DNA of 64,000 nucleotides from Dasania sp. GY-MA-18 (lineage in GTDB: Bacteria; Pseudomonadota; Gammaproteobacteria; Pseudomonadales; Dasaniaceae). The stretch lies in assembly GCF_024734385.1 (NCBI RefSeq), contig NZ_JANHAP010000002.1:1-64000 (forward strand), read 5' to 3'. How positions within the stretch are numbered: the stretch's first letter is position 1; each line of letters starts with the position of its first letter. A model generated the notes under the pieces. That model was not told the origin of the DNA. It worked only from the letters and a program-made list of their open reading frames with translations, and did not search any database. This document shows, in pieces, positions 36,500 through 44,248 of the stretch. Both the position numbers and the translations under genes were made by a program.

Positions 36500-37598
36500 A
36501 TGTTAGAAGTGAACCCCATCAAGCAAACCATCAAGGACTTATCAGCCAGAACGGAAGTTCTTAGGGGGTATCTTTGACTATGATGCCAAGAAAGAGCAAT
36601 TAACTGAGGTTGAGTTAGAGCTGGGCGAGCCTGCGGTATGGGACGACCCCGACAGAGCCCAAGAGCTAGGTAGAGAGCGCTCGGCGCTAGAAGCGGTAGT
36701 CGCCACTATAGACAATATGACCACGGGCCTAGCCGATATTAGCGACCTGCTGGAGATGGCTGCCGAAGAAGATGATGCCGACACCGTTGCTGAGGTTGAG
36801 GCGGAGTTAGGCCAGTTACAGGCCCAGCTAGAAACCCTAGAGTTTCGCCGCATGTTCTCAGGCGAGATGGACGCCAATAATGCCTTTTTGGATATACAGT
36901 CGGGTTCAGGCGGCACTGAGGCACAGGACTGGGCCGAGATGGTCTGCCGCATGTACTTGCGCTGGGGCGAGGCCAAGGGCTTTAAAACCGAATTGCTAGA
37001 AGCCTCAGACGGTGATGTAGCCGGTATTAAAAGCGCCACCATACAGTTTACCGGCGAATACGCCTTTGGTTGGCTGCGCACCGAAACTGGAGTGCACCGC
37101 TTAGTACGCAAATCCCCCTTTGATTCTGGCAACCGTAGGCATACCTCGTTTTGCTCGGTGTTTGTGTCACCCGAGGTGGATGACAACATAGATATAGAAA
37201 TTAACCCAGCCGATTTGCGGGTGGATACCTACCGCGCCAGCGGTGCCGGTGGCCAGCACGTTAACAAAACCGATTCGGCCATACGTATTACCCACGAGCC
37301 CAGCGGCATAGTGGTGCAGTGCCAAAACCAGCGTTCGCAACATCAAAACCGCGACAACGCCATGAAGCAGCTAAAAGCCAAGCTCTATGAAATGGAAATG
37401 CTCAAACGCAACGAAGCGGCCCAGGCGCTGGAAGATAGTAAGTCGGATATAGGTTGGGGCAGCCAGATACGCTCCTATGTATTAGATGATCAGCGTATTA
37501 AAGACCTACGCACCAATGTGCAGAGCAGTAACTGTAATGCCGTGTTAGACGGTGACTTGGATATGTTTATAGAGGCCTCCTTAAAGAAGGGGTTGTAA
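36500..37598 (+). CDS. prfB: Peptide chain release factor 2, with programmed +1 frameshift
   Basis: The 365-residue RF2 is read as 36500-36574 joined to 36576-37598. At codon 26 the zero frame reads TAT CTT TGA C. The internal Shine-Dalgarno AGGGGG lies just upstream, the classic autoregulatory slip site: when RF2 is scarce, ribosomes shift +1 past TGA. Downstream, KSPFDSG gives the SPF stop-codon reader for UGA/UAA, and [14 protein letters not shown] holds the GGQ catalytic motif. Length equals E. coli RF2. lysS follows, the usual prfB-lysS order. Confidence 0.97.
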
Positions 37599-37604
37599 GC
37601 AGTT

Positions 37605-37677
37605 GCTAGAGGGTAGTCTCTAGTGGCTAGTAGCTAGTGATTAGTCGCTAGTAAAGAATTAGCTCGTAAGCGAGTTG
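37605..37677. repeat. CTAGT-type short repeats and a small hairpin between prfB and lysS
   Basis: About five imperfect copies of a CTAGT(G/A) unit occur between 37605 and 37653, followed by GCTCG-TAAG-CGAGT at about 37663-37676. No gene lies in the gap. Confidence 0.5.
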
Positions 37678-37710
37678 TTAAATTAAGTAAAACATTAATC
37701 AGAGGAAAGT

Positions 37711-39243
37711 ATGTCAGAGCCAACAGAAAACAACGCAACCCAGCAAGGTGAAGAAAACAAACTGATTGCTGAGCGTCGCGCTAAGTTAGCCGATATTCGC
37801 GAGCAGCGTAATGCTTTCCCTAATACCTTTCGTCGTGCCGACTACGCCCAGGATTTGCAAAACGAATTAGGTGAAAAAGATAAAGACACCCTAGAGGAGT
37901 TGGATAGACGCGCCTCTGTGGCAGGCCGCATTATGGCCAAGCGTGGCCCGTTTTTAGTGCTGCAAGATATGAGTGGCAGCATCCAGGCTTATGTCGATAA
38001 AAAACAACTGCCCGCCGCCCAACTACCCGAAATTAAAACCTGGGATATAGGCGATATCATAGGCTGTACTGGCCCGGTACATAAATCGGGTAAGGGCGAT
38101 CTATATGTGTATATGGAAAAAGTTGAGCTGCTAACTAAATCATTGCGCCCCTTGCCAGATAAATTCCACGGTCTAAAAGATCAAGAAATGCGTTATCGCC
38201 AGCGCTATGTGGATTTAATCATGAGCCCAGAGTCGCGTGATGTGTTTAAAACGCGCTCTAAAATGATTAGCTTTATGCGTAACTATTTTGATGGTGAAGA
38301 CTTTATGGAGGTAGAAACCCCCATGATGCACACCATACCCGGTGGTGCGACTGCGCGTCCTTTCATCACCCATCACAATACTTTAGATATGGATATGTAC
38401 CTGCGTGTTGCGCCTGAGCTATACCTCAAGCGTTTAGTGGTAGGTGGTTTTGAGCGTGTATACGAAATCAATCGTAACTTCCGCAACGAAGGTTTATCAA
38501 CCCGCCACAACCCCGAATTTACCATGGTAGAGTTTTATCAGGCCTACGCCGATTACAAAGACTTGATGAACCTCACCGAAGATATGTTGCGTAAAATGGC
38601 GCAGTCAGTGCTAGGCACTACCACCTTAGTGAATACCGTGCGCGATGCCGAAGGTGAGGTAGTAAAAACCATAGAGTATGATTTGGCTCAGCCCTTTGCT
38701 CGTATCTCGGTATTCGATTCCATCCTGCAATACTGCCCAGAGATAAAAGCAGAAGATATTTCTGACTTGGCTAGTGCTCGTAAAGTGGCCGAAGGCCTAG
38801 GTATTAAGCTGAAAGATATTTATGGTTTAGGCAAAGTGCAAATGGAAATCTTCGATGAAGTGGTTGAGAAGCATTTAATCCAGCCAACTTTTATTACCGA
38901 GTATCCCACCGAAGTATCACCGCTGGCACGTCGCAATAACGACAATCCTTTTGTGACTGATCGTTTTGAGTTTTTTGTGGGCGGCCGCGAAATTGCCAAT
39001 GGTTTCTCAGAGCTTAACGACGCAGAAGATCAAGCTGAGCGCTTCCAGGCACAAGTTGCCGAAAAAGATGCCGGTGATGACGAGGCCATGCATTTTGACG
39101 CCGATTATGTGACTGCATTGGAATACGGTTTGCCGCCCACGGCAGGTGAGGGCATAGGCATAGATCGCTTGGTGATGTTATTTACTGATTCGCCGACTAT
39201 TAGGGATGTGCTGTTGTTCCCGCATATGCGGCCACAAGCTTAG
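37711..39243 (+). CDS. lysS: Lysyl-tRNA synthetase (class II)
   Basis: The 510-residue enzyme charges tRNA-Lys. An N-terminal OB-fold anticodon-binding domain (about 60-170, [17 protein letters not shown]) precedes the class II catalytic core. That core has motif 1 ([20 protein letters not shown]), motif 2 ([20 protein letters not shown]) and motif 3 ([13 protein letters not shown]). Length is typical of LysS. AGAGGAAAG precedes the ATG. A terminator follows. Confidence 0.98.
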   Translation: MSEPTENNATQQGEENKLIAERRAKLADIREQRNAFPNTFRRADYAQDLQNELGEKDKDTLEELDRRASVAGRIMAKRGPFLVLQDMSGSIQAYVDKKQLPAAQLPEIKTWDIGDIIGCTGPVHKSGKGDLYVYMEKVELLTKSLRPLPDKFHGLKDQEMRYRQRYVDLIMSPESRDVFKTRSKMISFMRNYFDGEDFMEVETPMMHTIPGGATARPFITHHNTLDMDMYLRVAPELYLKRLVVGGFERVYEINRNFRNEGLSTRHNPEFTMVEFYQAYADYKDLMNLTEDMLRKMAQSVLGTTTLVNTVRDAEGEVVKTIEYDLAQPFARISVFDSILQYCPEIKAEDISDLASARKVAEGLGIKLKDIYGLGKVQMEIFDEVVEKHLIQPTFITEYPTEVSPLARRNNDNPFVTDRFEFFVGGREIANGFSELNDAEDQAERFQAQVAEKDAGDDEAMHFDADYVTALEYGLPPTAGEGIGIDRLVMLFTDSPTIRDVLLFPHMRPQA

Positions 39244-39250
39244 TGACTTA

Positions 39251-39277
39251 AATCCTCGCACTGCGGGGATTTTTTTT
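39251..39277 (+). terminator. Terminator after lysS
   Basis: AATCCTCGC (39251-39259) pairs, with one G-T pair, to GCGGGGATT (39263-39271), followed by T. Confidence 0.7.
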
Positions 39278-39292
39278 AACTGCTGTAAAACG

Positions 39293-39328
39293 AAAAAAGG
39301 GTTGGCCTATAGAGGCCAACCCTTTTTT
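39293..39328 (-). terminator. Strong bidirectional terminator between lysS and the cold-shock gene
   Basis: A 16-bp perfect stem (39293-39308 with 39313-39328) has A-run and T-run ends. It lies 18 bp past the cold-shock gene stop codon on the minus strand. Confidence 0.9.
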
Positions 39329-39346
39329 ATAATCAATGTTAATTGA

Positions 39347-39553
39347 TTATAGTGCAACGATGTTTTCAGCCTGTGGGCCTTTTTGACCATCAGTCACAGT
39401 AAATTCAACTTTTTGGCCTTCGGCTAGAGTTTTAAACCCTGAGCTGGCTATAGCGCTGAAGTGGGCAAACACGTCTGGGCCAGATTCTTGCTCGATAAAA
39501 CCAAAGCCTTTAGATTCGTTAAACCACTTAACCGTACCAGTTGTAGTAGACAT
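39347..39553 (-). CDS. Cold-shock protein, CspA family
   Basis: The 68-residue single cold-shock domain has the RNA-binding motifs KGFGFIEQ (RNP1) and DVFAHFSAI (RNP2). [13 protein letters not shown] is the family start. It binds single-stranded RNA as a chaperone. CAGGAAATTATT before the ATG holds the ribosome-binding site. The member cannot be assigned to one csp letter. Confidence 0.95.
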   Translation of the reverse strand: MSTTTGTVKWFNESKGFGFIEQESGPDVFAHFSAIASSGFKTLAEGQKVEFTVTDGQKGPQAENIVAL

Positions 39554-39770
39554 AATAATTTCCTGAAATATATATAAAGTTGTGCCCCAAGAGGCAAGGG
39601 TGCTGAAATGGAGGTTGGACTTATAAACTTCAGGACGAGGAATTACGGATAATGCAGCGAAATGTAGATTGTAAATGCAAGGCTTCTTTTTAGCTGCCGT
39701 TCACTCTATAGACAAGCTAGGGTGCTGTCCAGCTTTATTTACTCTAATTAAAATTATTTGCAGCGTGCTA

Positions 39771-40178
39771 TTACTTTTCTATATCGTCAAACACCTGTTG
39801 TAAAAAGGCAGTTAAGGCTCTTTTATCGATATCTGAGAGTTTATACAACACCAAACTGTTACCCGTGGTTTTTACTTGGCCTATACGCTTAAGCAAGTCC
39901 TGGTAGTCACTAAGGCCGTGCATTACGTCTATGCTGATGTTTTGTAAGCTGGGGCAAAAGGAGAGAATAGGCCAATAACCTTGGCGGCCTGTTTTATAGG
40001 TGTAGTGGTATTGGCCAAAACCTATAACATTGTTGCTCCAAACTTTAGCGGGCTCGCCCGTAATATCACTCATTAGCTCTAGCAGCATTTTACTATCGTG
40101 CTGGCGTCGGGTGTGATCTATGTTATTGATCAGTGCTATAGGGTCTAGGTCGGTAACGTGACTATCAAAATTTATCAT
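39771..40178 (-). CDS. DUF1801 (YdhG-like) domain protein
   Basis: This 135-residue soluble protein matches, by eye, the DUF1801 family: LLELMSDITGEPAKVWSNNVIGFGQYHYTYKTGRQGYWPILSFCPSLQNISIDVM, then LYKLSDIDKRALTAFLQQV. The fold is related to frataxin/YjbR-like proteins; the function is unknown. It stands alone between the cold-shock gene and an accessory island. Confidence 0.8.
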   Translation of the reverse strand: MINFDSHVTDLDPIALINNIDHTRRQHDSKMLLELMSDITGEPAKVWSNNVIGFGQYHYTYKTGRQGYWPILSFCPSLQNISIDVMHGLSDYQDLLKRIGQVKTTGNSLVLYKLSDIDKRALTAFLQQVFDDIEK

Positions 40179-40272
40179 AGGTAGGAGCTGGCTTAGTTGC
40201 TAAATGTGGCTAATGAATTTTTCACTGAAAAATGACGGACATATTATAAACCCTATGGGGGATTATTTCAGA

Positions 40273-40316
40273 TATCTTTAAGGGGCTATCTTTAAAGTGG
40301 CTATCTTTAAAGCAGC
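40273..40316. repeat. Three tandem copies of a 14-15 bp unit
   Basis: TATCTTTAA(A)G(N)2-3C is repeated at 40273-40286, 40287-40301 and 40302-40316, with a fourth partial TATCC at 40317. It lies upstream of the DUF1801 gene, at the edge of the island. Confidence 0.7.
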
Positions 40317-40427
40317 TATCCTTTTGCGCATCACGGGGGATGAGCGTTTTATATTTTGGGCTTAGATCAGGCGATACAGCCTAGCTAGGTGGTTAGTGCG
40401 GTTGTTCACTATGCGGATGATAAGTAG

Positions 40428-40529
40428 CGAGATATTCAGTTACAGCTGCGGTTAGATACGGCGGTTGAGGTTGAGTGTTATCGGGCTGGAGGGGTGTTGC
40501 GGTATGTTTTGAATCGGATTGTGGCGTAG
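40428..40529 (+). pseudogene. Remnant of an aconitase-family gene (3' end only)
   Basis: The frame reads RDIQLQLRLDTAVEVECYR, then AGGVLRYVLNRIVA and a stop at 40527-40529. This matches the conserved C-terminus of AcnA/AcnD-type aconitases (RLDTxxExxYYxxGGILxYVLR). A TAG stop at 40425 precedes it, and nothing aconitase-like lies further upstream. Only about 34 codons survive, so the rest was lost, perhaps when the adjacent island arrived. Confidence 0.65.
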
Positions 40530-40558
40530 GGGGGGGCTTGTTGATTGAGGCCGCTTAG

Positions 40559-40663
40559 TCATGCCAGTAAATACTGGGACTTGAAGAATGTATTTGTCTT
40601 GTCATGTCCAAGACACTCCTGTTGGTCGCGGGGCAGGCTCTGCCGGCGAAGGCCGGTATCCAG
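40559..40663. repeat. Dispersed palindromic repeat units, left edge of island
   Basis: The region contains GCCGGCGAAGGCCGGTATCC (40642-40661) and a degenerate relative near 40559-40587. The same unit, inverted, occurs at 42825-42960. It resembles the short dispersed CCGGTAT-type palindromes common in proteobacterial genomes. The homology between both edges extends through GTCGCGGGGxAGGCTCT. Confidence 0.65.
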
Positions 40664-40687
40664 TGTCTTTCTTTATTAGTGGTTTGG

Positions 40688-40938
40688 TATTCGAGCGAGG
40701 TTTCGCCTTGCCGGGCGATAAGGGGGCTTTGCGTGCCCAAAGCCCCCTTAACCCCAAAGGGCACCCCTAGTCCGTCGCCCTTCGGGTTCCCTGTGCTACT
40801 CACAATTTAACGGCCGCTGCGGAACTCGCACAAAAACGATACTCAATCGTTTTTGCACTCAGACAGTCCTCGCTACTTCGTGCCGTTAAATTCCTCCGTT
40901 GCTCGGCGACTCCCAAGGGGAATCTGGGTGCTTCGTAG
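40688..40938 (+). repeat. 251-bp inverted repeat, left arm
   Basis: This is almost exactly the reverse complement of 42551-42801: equal length and three mismatches found by eye. Inside it are a 12-bp hairpin (AAGGGGGCTTTG / CAAAGCCCCCTT) and a large palindrome at 40804-40892 whose outer stem is AATTTAACGGC / GCCGTTAAATT. No ORF in it looks real. It is probably one end of a non-autonomous mobile element or a duplicated structured repeat. Confidence 0.92.
40804..40892. repeat. Structured palindrome inside the left arm
   Basis: An 11-bp perfect outer stem and an inner ACAAAAACGAT / ATCGTTTTTG stem could extrude as a cruciform or fold as RNA. The other arm has the equivalent palindrome, with two base changes in the inner loop. 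Confidence 0.6.
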
Positions 40939-41099
40939 AGGGTAAGTACTGAAAAGCCAGTAGCATGTATAATTTACAAGAAAACAGCTAGGCATTGGTG
41001 TTTGAACCTGTGTATATTTAAGCATTGATTTGCAGATATAGGCTTTTTTGTATAAATCTAGGCATAAGTTCAAATCTGGCCATTCTCGTTAATAAAATT

Positions 41100-41106
41100 G
41101 TTAGGC
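41100..41106 (+). other. attC/attI core-site match before first cassette-like gene
   Basis: GTTAGGC fits the integron core consensus GTTRRRY exactly. It lies 23 bases before the ATG of the DUF3592-like gene. No palindromic partner is seen on its left, as expected if the left part was replaced or if it derives from an attI-type end. Confidence 0.4.
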
Positions 41107-41129
41107 AGCACTTGAATACTATCTATAAC

Positions 41130-41558
41130 ATGCTTTTAATTACAATAAATATAGTCGTATGGGTTGTGCTTTCTGATATTGCAACAGGCGCACCAACAAC
41201 CATATTAAATTATTATAATGGTAATTATACTGAAACGGGAGAAGGAAAAATTCTTCGCTCACGTCAAAAAAGTGGCCGTTATGGGGCGGGTGCTTATGAC
41301 ATAAAATATGAATATTTTGTTAATAATAGGTATTACATTTCTGATCAAGTTAACTTTAAAATTAACAGCTATAACAATGCAAAAGAAACAATAATTCAAT
41401 ACCCAGAAGGTAAAAAAGTAAGCGTTTATTACGATGCAGAGAAACCAGAATACTCAACACTTGAACTAACTGGTATCGATTTTGGCGTATACGGGCAGTT
41501 ATTATGCACTTTTATTATGATATTAATTGGCCACACCATTCTTCCTTTTCGTTCTTAG
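41130..41558 (+). CDS. DUF3592-like membrane protein (cassette-like)
   Basis: This protein of about 142 residues has an N-terminal membrane helix (LLITINIVVWVVLSDI) and another at the C-terminus (YGQLLCTFIMILIGHTILPF). Between them is an extracytoplasmic domain with YDIKYEYFVNNRYYISDQVNF and YPEGKKVSVYYDAEKPEYSTLEL, which resembles DUF3592. The start is uncertain: ATG at 41130 or TTG at 41112 (which has AGG upstream). An attC-like site follows within 11 bases of the stop. The gene is markedly more AT-rich than its neighbours. Confidence 0.65.
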   Translation: MLLITINIVVWVVLSDIATGAPTTILNYYNGNYTETGEGKILRSRQKSGRYGAGAYDIKYEYFVNNRYYISDQVNFKINSYNNAKETIIQYPEGKKVSVYYDAEKPEYSTLELTGIDFGVYGQLLCTFIMILIGHTILPFRS

Positions 41559-41568
41559 TTATTACAAT

Positions 41569-41658
41569 ACCTAACAAACGCGGGCATAATTGTTCCGCGC
41601 CAAAGGCGCTCCACTGGGCAAGCGGCTACGCCGCTTGCCCATGCCGTGTGCGTTATGA
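41569..41658 (+). other. attC-like recombination site
   Basis: The 90-bp stretch opens with ACCTAAC (exact RYYYAAC), continues AAACGCGGGCAT, has a central 10-bp perfect hairpin (41616-41625 with 41631-41640) and closes ATGCCGTGTGCGTTATGA. The ends CGTTAT and TAACAAACG are complementary in the usual attC way. The last core GTTATGA differs from GTTRRRY at two bases. It resembles long, VCR-like attC sites. Confidence 0.6.
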
Positions 41659-41668
41659 GGATTAAATA

Positions 41669-42160
41669 ATGAGCAAAGCAGTCACTCTTTTTGTTGCTAT
41701 GTTAGCCTTATTGGTCGGCTGCGCTTCTACGCAGACGTCTCCCCAACCAGTAGCATTCGCAAAACCCGATTTGTCGATATCTCAAGAAGATCAGTGGCAA
41801 CTGATGGCTGGTAAATGGTACGGAGAACAGCCCACTAAAGATGGCGGCACAAGAAAATGGATAGTTGAAAGATTTATCGACGGAGCCTACAGGGTAGATT
41901 TTCTGAACGTCAAGAACGATGGAGTCATTGAAAAACTATCTGAAGTCGGTCAATGGGGTGTATCTGGGCCAGTTTATTTTTCATCGTTTAGGGGCTGGCT
42001 AAAAGACGAAACAATCAAGTTTTCCGATCCATCAAATCCATATAATTATGATGCTTATCGCATCATTCAACTAAATGACAAAATTTTCGAATATGAGCAT
42101 TATTCATCTGGCAACCGGTTCACAGTTAAAAGAGTTACATCGGACTTTGAACTCAAGTGA
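41669..42160 (+). CDS. Small lipoprotein of unknown function (cassette-like)
   Basis: The 163-residue protein has a lipoprotein signal peptide (lipobox LVGC, Cys18). The mature part (QWQLMAGKWYGEQPTKDGGTRKWIVERFIDGAYRVDF) reads like a small beta-rich, lipocalin-type domain. No family is assigned with certainty. It starts ten bases after the attC-like core, with GAGG as ribosome-binding site overlapping the core, and a second attC-like site follows its stop. It is thus a complete cassette-like unit. Confidence 0.7.
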   Translation: MSKAVTLFVAMLALLVGCASTQTSPQPVAFAKPDLSISQEDQWQLMAGKWYGEQPTKDGGTRKWIVERFIDGAYRVDFLNVKNDGVIEKLSEVGQWGVSGPVYFSSFRGWLKDETIKFSDPSNPYNYDAYRIIQLNDKIFEYEHYSSGNRFTVKRVTSDFELK

Positions 42161-42167
42161 AGAATCC

Positions 42168-42224
42168 TCATAACTAAGCACGCAACCCGGGCGGTTTCGC
42201 CGCCGGTTCGCTTAAACGTTGTGA
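42168..42224 (+). other. attC-like recombination site (short form)
   Basis: The 57-bp stretch runs from CATAACTAAGC to CGCTTAAACGTTGTGA. A central GGCGG-TTTCG-CCGCC hairpin with flanking AACC/GGTT pairs gives the usual double-arm fold. The core GTTGTGA deviates from consensus in the same way as the sites ending GTTATGA and GTTATCA. Confidence 0.5.
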
Positions 42225-42517
42225 CAAGAAAGAAATGTGAAAATTACAAAACTATAATATTAATGAGCTTAATCTTATTCCAGAAACTATTCGCTGCTGA
42301 GATGATGGATAAAGCCAAAGAATTATTAGGTATAAATCTAGTTAGAAAAGGTAAAGGCATAGGTAAAAAAATGATGGCGGCTATGCAGAGCATCTACTCT
42401 CGTTTTCATCAGCAAATACTTACCGCCGATGGTAACGCCATTATTATAAGGCCCTAGGCTTTAAGCGCGCAGGCAAAACAGAATCTATGTGGATTTACGC
42501 AGGCGATGAACATTAAG
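42221..42517 (+). pseudogene. Frameshifted, truncated GNAT acetyltransferase (cassette-like)
   Basis: The acetyl-CoA-binding segment RKGKGIGKKMMAAM (about 42342-42383) is followed by ADGNA and then, after a one-base loss near 42441, by YYKALGFKRAGKTESMWIY in another frame, ending at TAA 42515-42517. That C-terminal text is typical of GNAT enzymes (NxxAxxxYxxxGF). The N-terminal half of the domain is missing. The first reading frame ends early at 42455-42457. It is probably inactive. Confidence 0.7.
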
Positions 42518-42550
42518 CTCTAACGGTATCCATACCTCTAGCAAAACCAA

Positions 42551-42801
42551 CTACGAAGCACCCAGATTCCCCTTGGGAGTCGCCGAGCAACGGAGGAATT
42601 TAACGGCACGAAGTAGCGAGGACTGTCTGAGTGCAAAAACGATTAATTATCGTTTTTGTGCGAGTTCCGCAGCGGCCGTTAAATTGTGAGTAGCGCAGGG
42701 AACCCGAAGGGCGACGGACTAGGGGTGCCCTTTGGGGTTAAGGGGGCTTTGGGCACGCAAAGCCCCCTTATCGCCCGGCAAGGCGAAACCTCGCTCGAAT
42801 A
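42551..42801 (-). repeat. 251-bp inverted repeat, right arm
   Basis: This is the reverse complement of 40688-40938 with three mismatches. It begins 34 bases after the GNAT remnant. A truncated TCTAAC just before it may be the cut left end of another attC-like site. Confidence 0.92.
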
Positions 42802-42824
42802 ACAAATTATTAATTAAGAAAAAA

Positions 42825-42960
42825 CTGGATACCGGCATGCGCCGGTATGACAGGGTAGAGGGTTCTGTATATCAGCATGCACCAGTAGAGCCTACCCCGC
42901 GACTGAAAGGAGTGCCTTGGGTATGACAGGATGATTGGTTCTGGATACCGCCATACACCA
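42825..42960. repeat. Dispersed palindromic repeat units, right edge of island
   Basis: CTGGATACCGGCATGCGCCG begins at 42825. Degenerate copies follow at about 42866-42892 and from 42941. They mirror the units at 40559-40663, so homology between the two island edges extends beyond the 251-bp arms, with more divergence. Confidence 0.65.
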
Positions 42961-43009
42961 CCACTACAACAGCCGCCTCCGTGCTACCCCACCAAAACCA
43001 ACCCCCATA

Positions 43010-43036
43010 AAAAAACCCAGCTAAAAAGCTGGGTTT
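43010..43036 (-). terminator. Terminator after mdh
   Basis: AAACCCAGCT and AGCTGGGTTT pair around a 4-base loop, with an A-run on the left giving a U-tail for the minus-strand mdh transcript. Confidence 0.85.
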
Positions 43037-43064
43037 CTCAAACTAGCCAACTACCTATTAACCC

Positions 43065-44045
43065 TTAAGGTAATAAGTGGCTCACTGCATCGCGCTCTTC
43101 GGTTAGCTCTTGCTCAGTGGCTTTCATGCGAGCTTGGCTGAATTCGCTGATTTCTACACCTTGAACAATCTCCCAATCGCCATTTTTACAGCGGCAGGGG
43201 AAAGAGTAGATTAAGCCTTCGGCGATGCCGTAAGAACCGTCAGAGTAAACACCCATGCTTACCCAATCGTCACCCTCTGTGCCTAAGGCCCAGCTGCGTA
43301 CGTGGTCTATGGCGGCGTTAGCGGCAGAAGCGGCAGAAGACGCGCCACGGGCTTTAATAATGGCTGCGCCACGTTGGGCAACGGTGGGGATGTAGTCGTT
43401 TTCGTACCAGTCTTGCTCAACTAACTCTAGTGCGGGGGTACCGGCAACTTTAGCAGTAGAAAGATCTGGGTATTGAGTGGCTGAGTGGTTGCCCCACACA
43501 GTCATGTTTTTTATGTCAGAAACGGCTTTGCCCGTTTTGGCGGCTAACTGAGACTTGGCGCGGTTGTGATCCAGGCGCATCATAGCGGTGAAGTTGCGTG
43601 GGTCTATGTCTGGCGCGTTGCGCTGAGTGATTAAAGCGTTGGTGTTGGCGGGGTTGCCTACTACCAAGACTTTAATGTTTTTGCTGGCGTTGTCGTTAAT
43701 TGCCTTGCCTTGTACCGAGAAAATAGCGGCGTTAGCTTCTAATAAATCTTTACGCTCCATGCCGGGGCCACGTGGGCGCGCGCCTACTAATAGGGCGTAA
43801 TCACTGTCTTTAAAACCTACGTTCGGGTCATCTGTGCATACTACACCGGCTAGTAATGGGAAGGCGCAGTCGTCTAGCTCCATTTTTACGCCTTCTAGGG
43901 CGTCCAGGGCTGGGGTGATGTCTAGTAGTTGAAGGATAACGGGCTGGTCGTCGCCTAACATTGCGCCTGAGGCAATGCGGAATAGTAGTGCGTAGCCGAT
44001 TTGGCCAGCGGCACCGGTAACGGTAACGCGAACAGGTTGTTTCAT
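43065..44045 (-). CDS. mdh: Malate dehydrogenase
   Basis: This is a 326-residue NAD-dependent malate dehydrogenase of the cytosolic-type (Burkholderia/Thermus-like) branch. [23 protein letters not shown] is the nucleotide-binding start, [16 protein letters not shown] is the substrate loop with its arginines, [11 protein letters not shown] is conserved, and [14 protein letters not shown] plus [11 protein letters not shown] hold the catalytic Asp and His. It interconverts malate and oxaloacetate in the TCA cycle. I chose the ATG at 44045; the eight upstream residues in frame do not fit the family. Confidence 0.96.
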   Translation of the reverse strand: MKQPVRVTVTGAAGQIGYALLFRIASGAMLGDDQPVILQLLDITPALDALEGVKMELDDCAFPLLAGVVCTDDPNVGFKDSDYALLVGARPRGPGMERKDLLEANAAIFSVQGKAINDNASKNIKVLVVGNPANTNALITQRNAPDIDPRNFTAMMRLDHNRAKSQLAAKTGKAVSDIKNMTVWGNHSATQYPDLSTAKVAGTPALELVEQDWYENDYIPTVAQRGAAIIKARGASSAASAANAAIDHVRSWALGTEGDDWVSMGVYSDGSYGIAEGLIYSFPCRCKNGDWEIVQGVEISEFSQARMKATEQELTEERDAVSHLLP

Positions 44046-44248
44046 TGTGATGATTCCTATGTGTTGCAAATAAAATGTTGCAATGAGCGTTGGTATGGCA
44101 GCGGCAGGGGATTTCCCAGGCTGCCGCGTCTTTCTGACGCTAAGGCCTTTTAAGGCGGGCTAATTCTAGTGATTTGGCCTTTAAATTACCAGTTTCTGGC
44201 TAGCCATGGCGTGAAATAAAGGGGTAATCCTGAGCAAAAACCATTAAA

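Noticed and set aside
36578-37598. prfB as a truncated gene or pseudogene
   Set aside because: The frame change is the conserved programmed frameshift, so the gene is intact.
40555-40810. Overlapping ORFs on both strands in and before the left 251-bp arm
   Set aside because: They run through the palindromes and repeat units, have no family-like text and no ribosome-binding site. They are by-products of the repeat sequence.
40179-43064. A transposon with its own transposase in the island
   Set aside because: No transposase, recombinase or integrase motif could be read in any frame between the arms or beside them.
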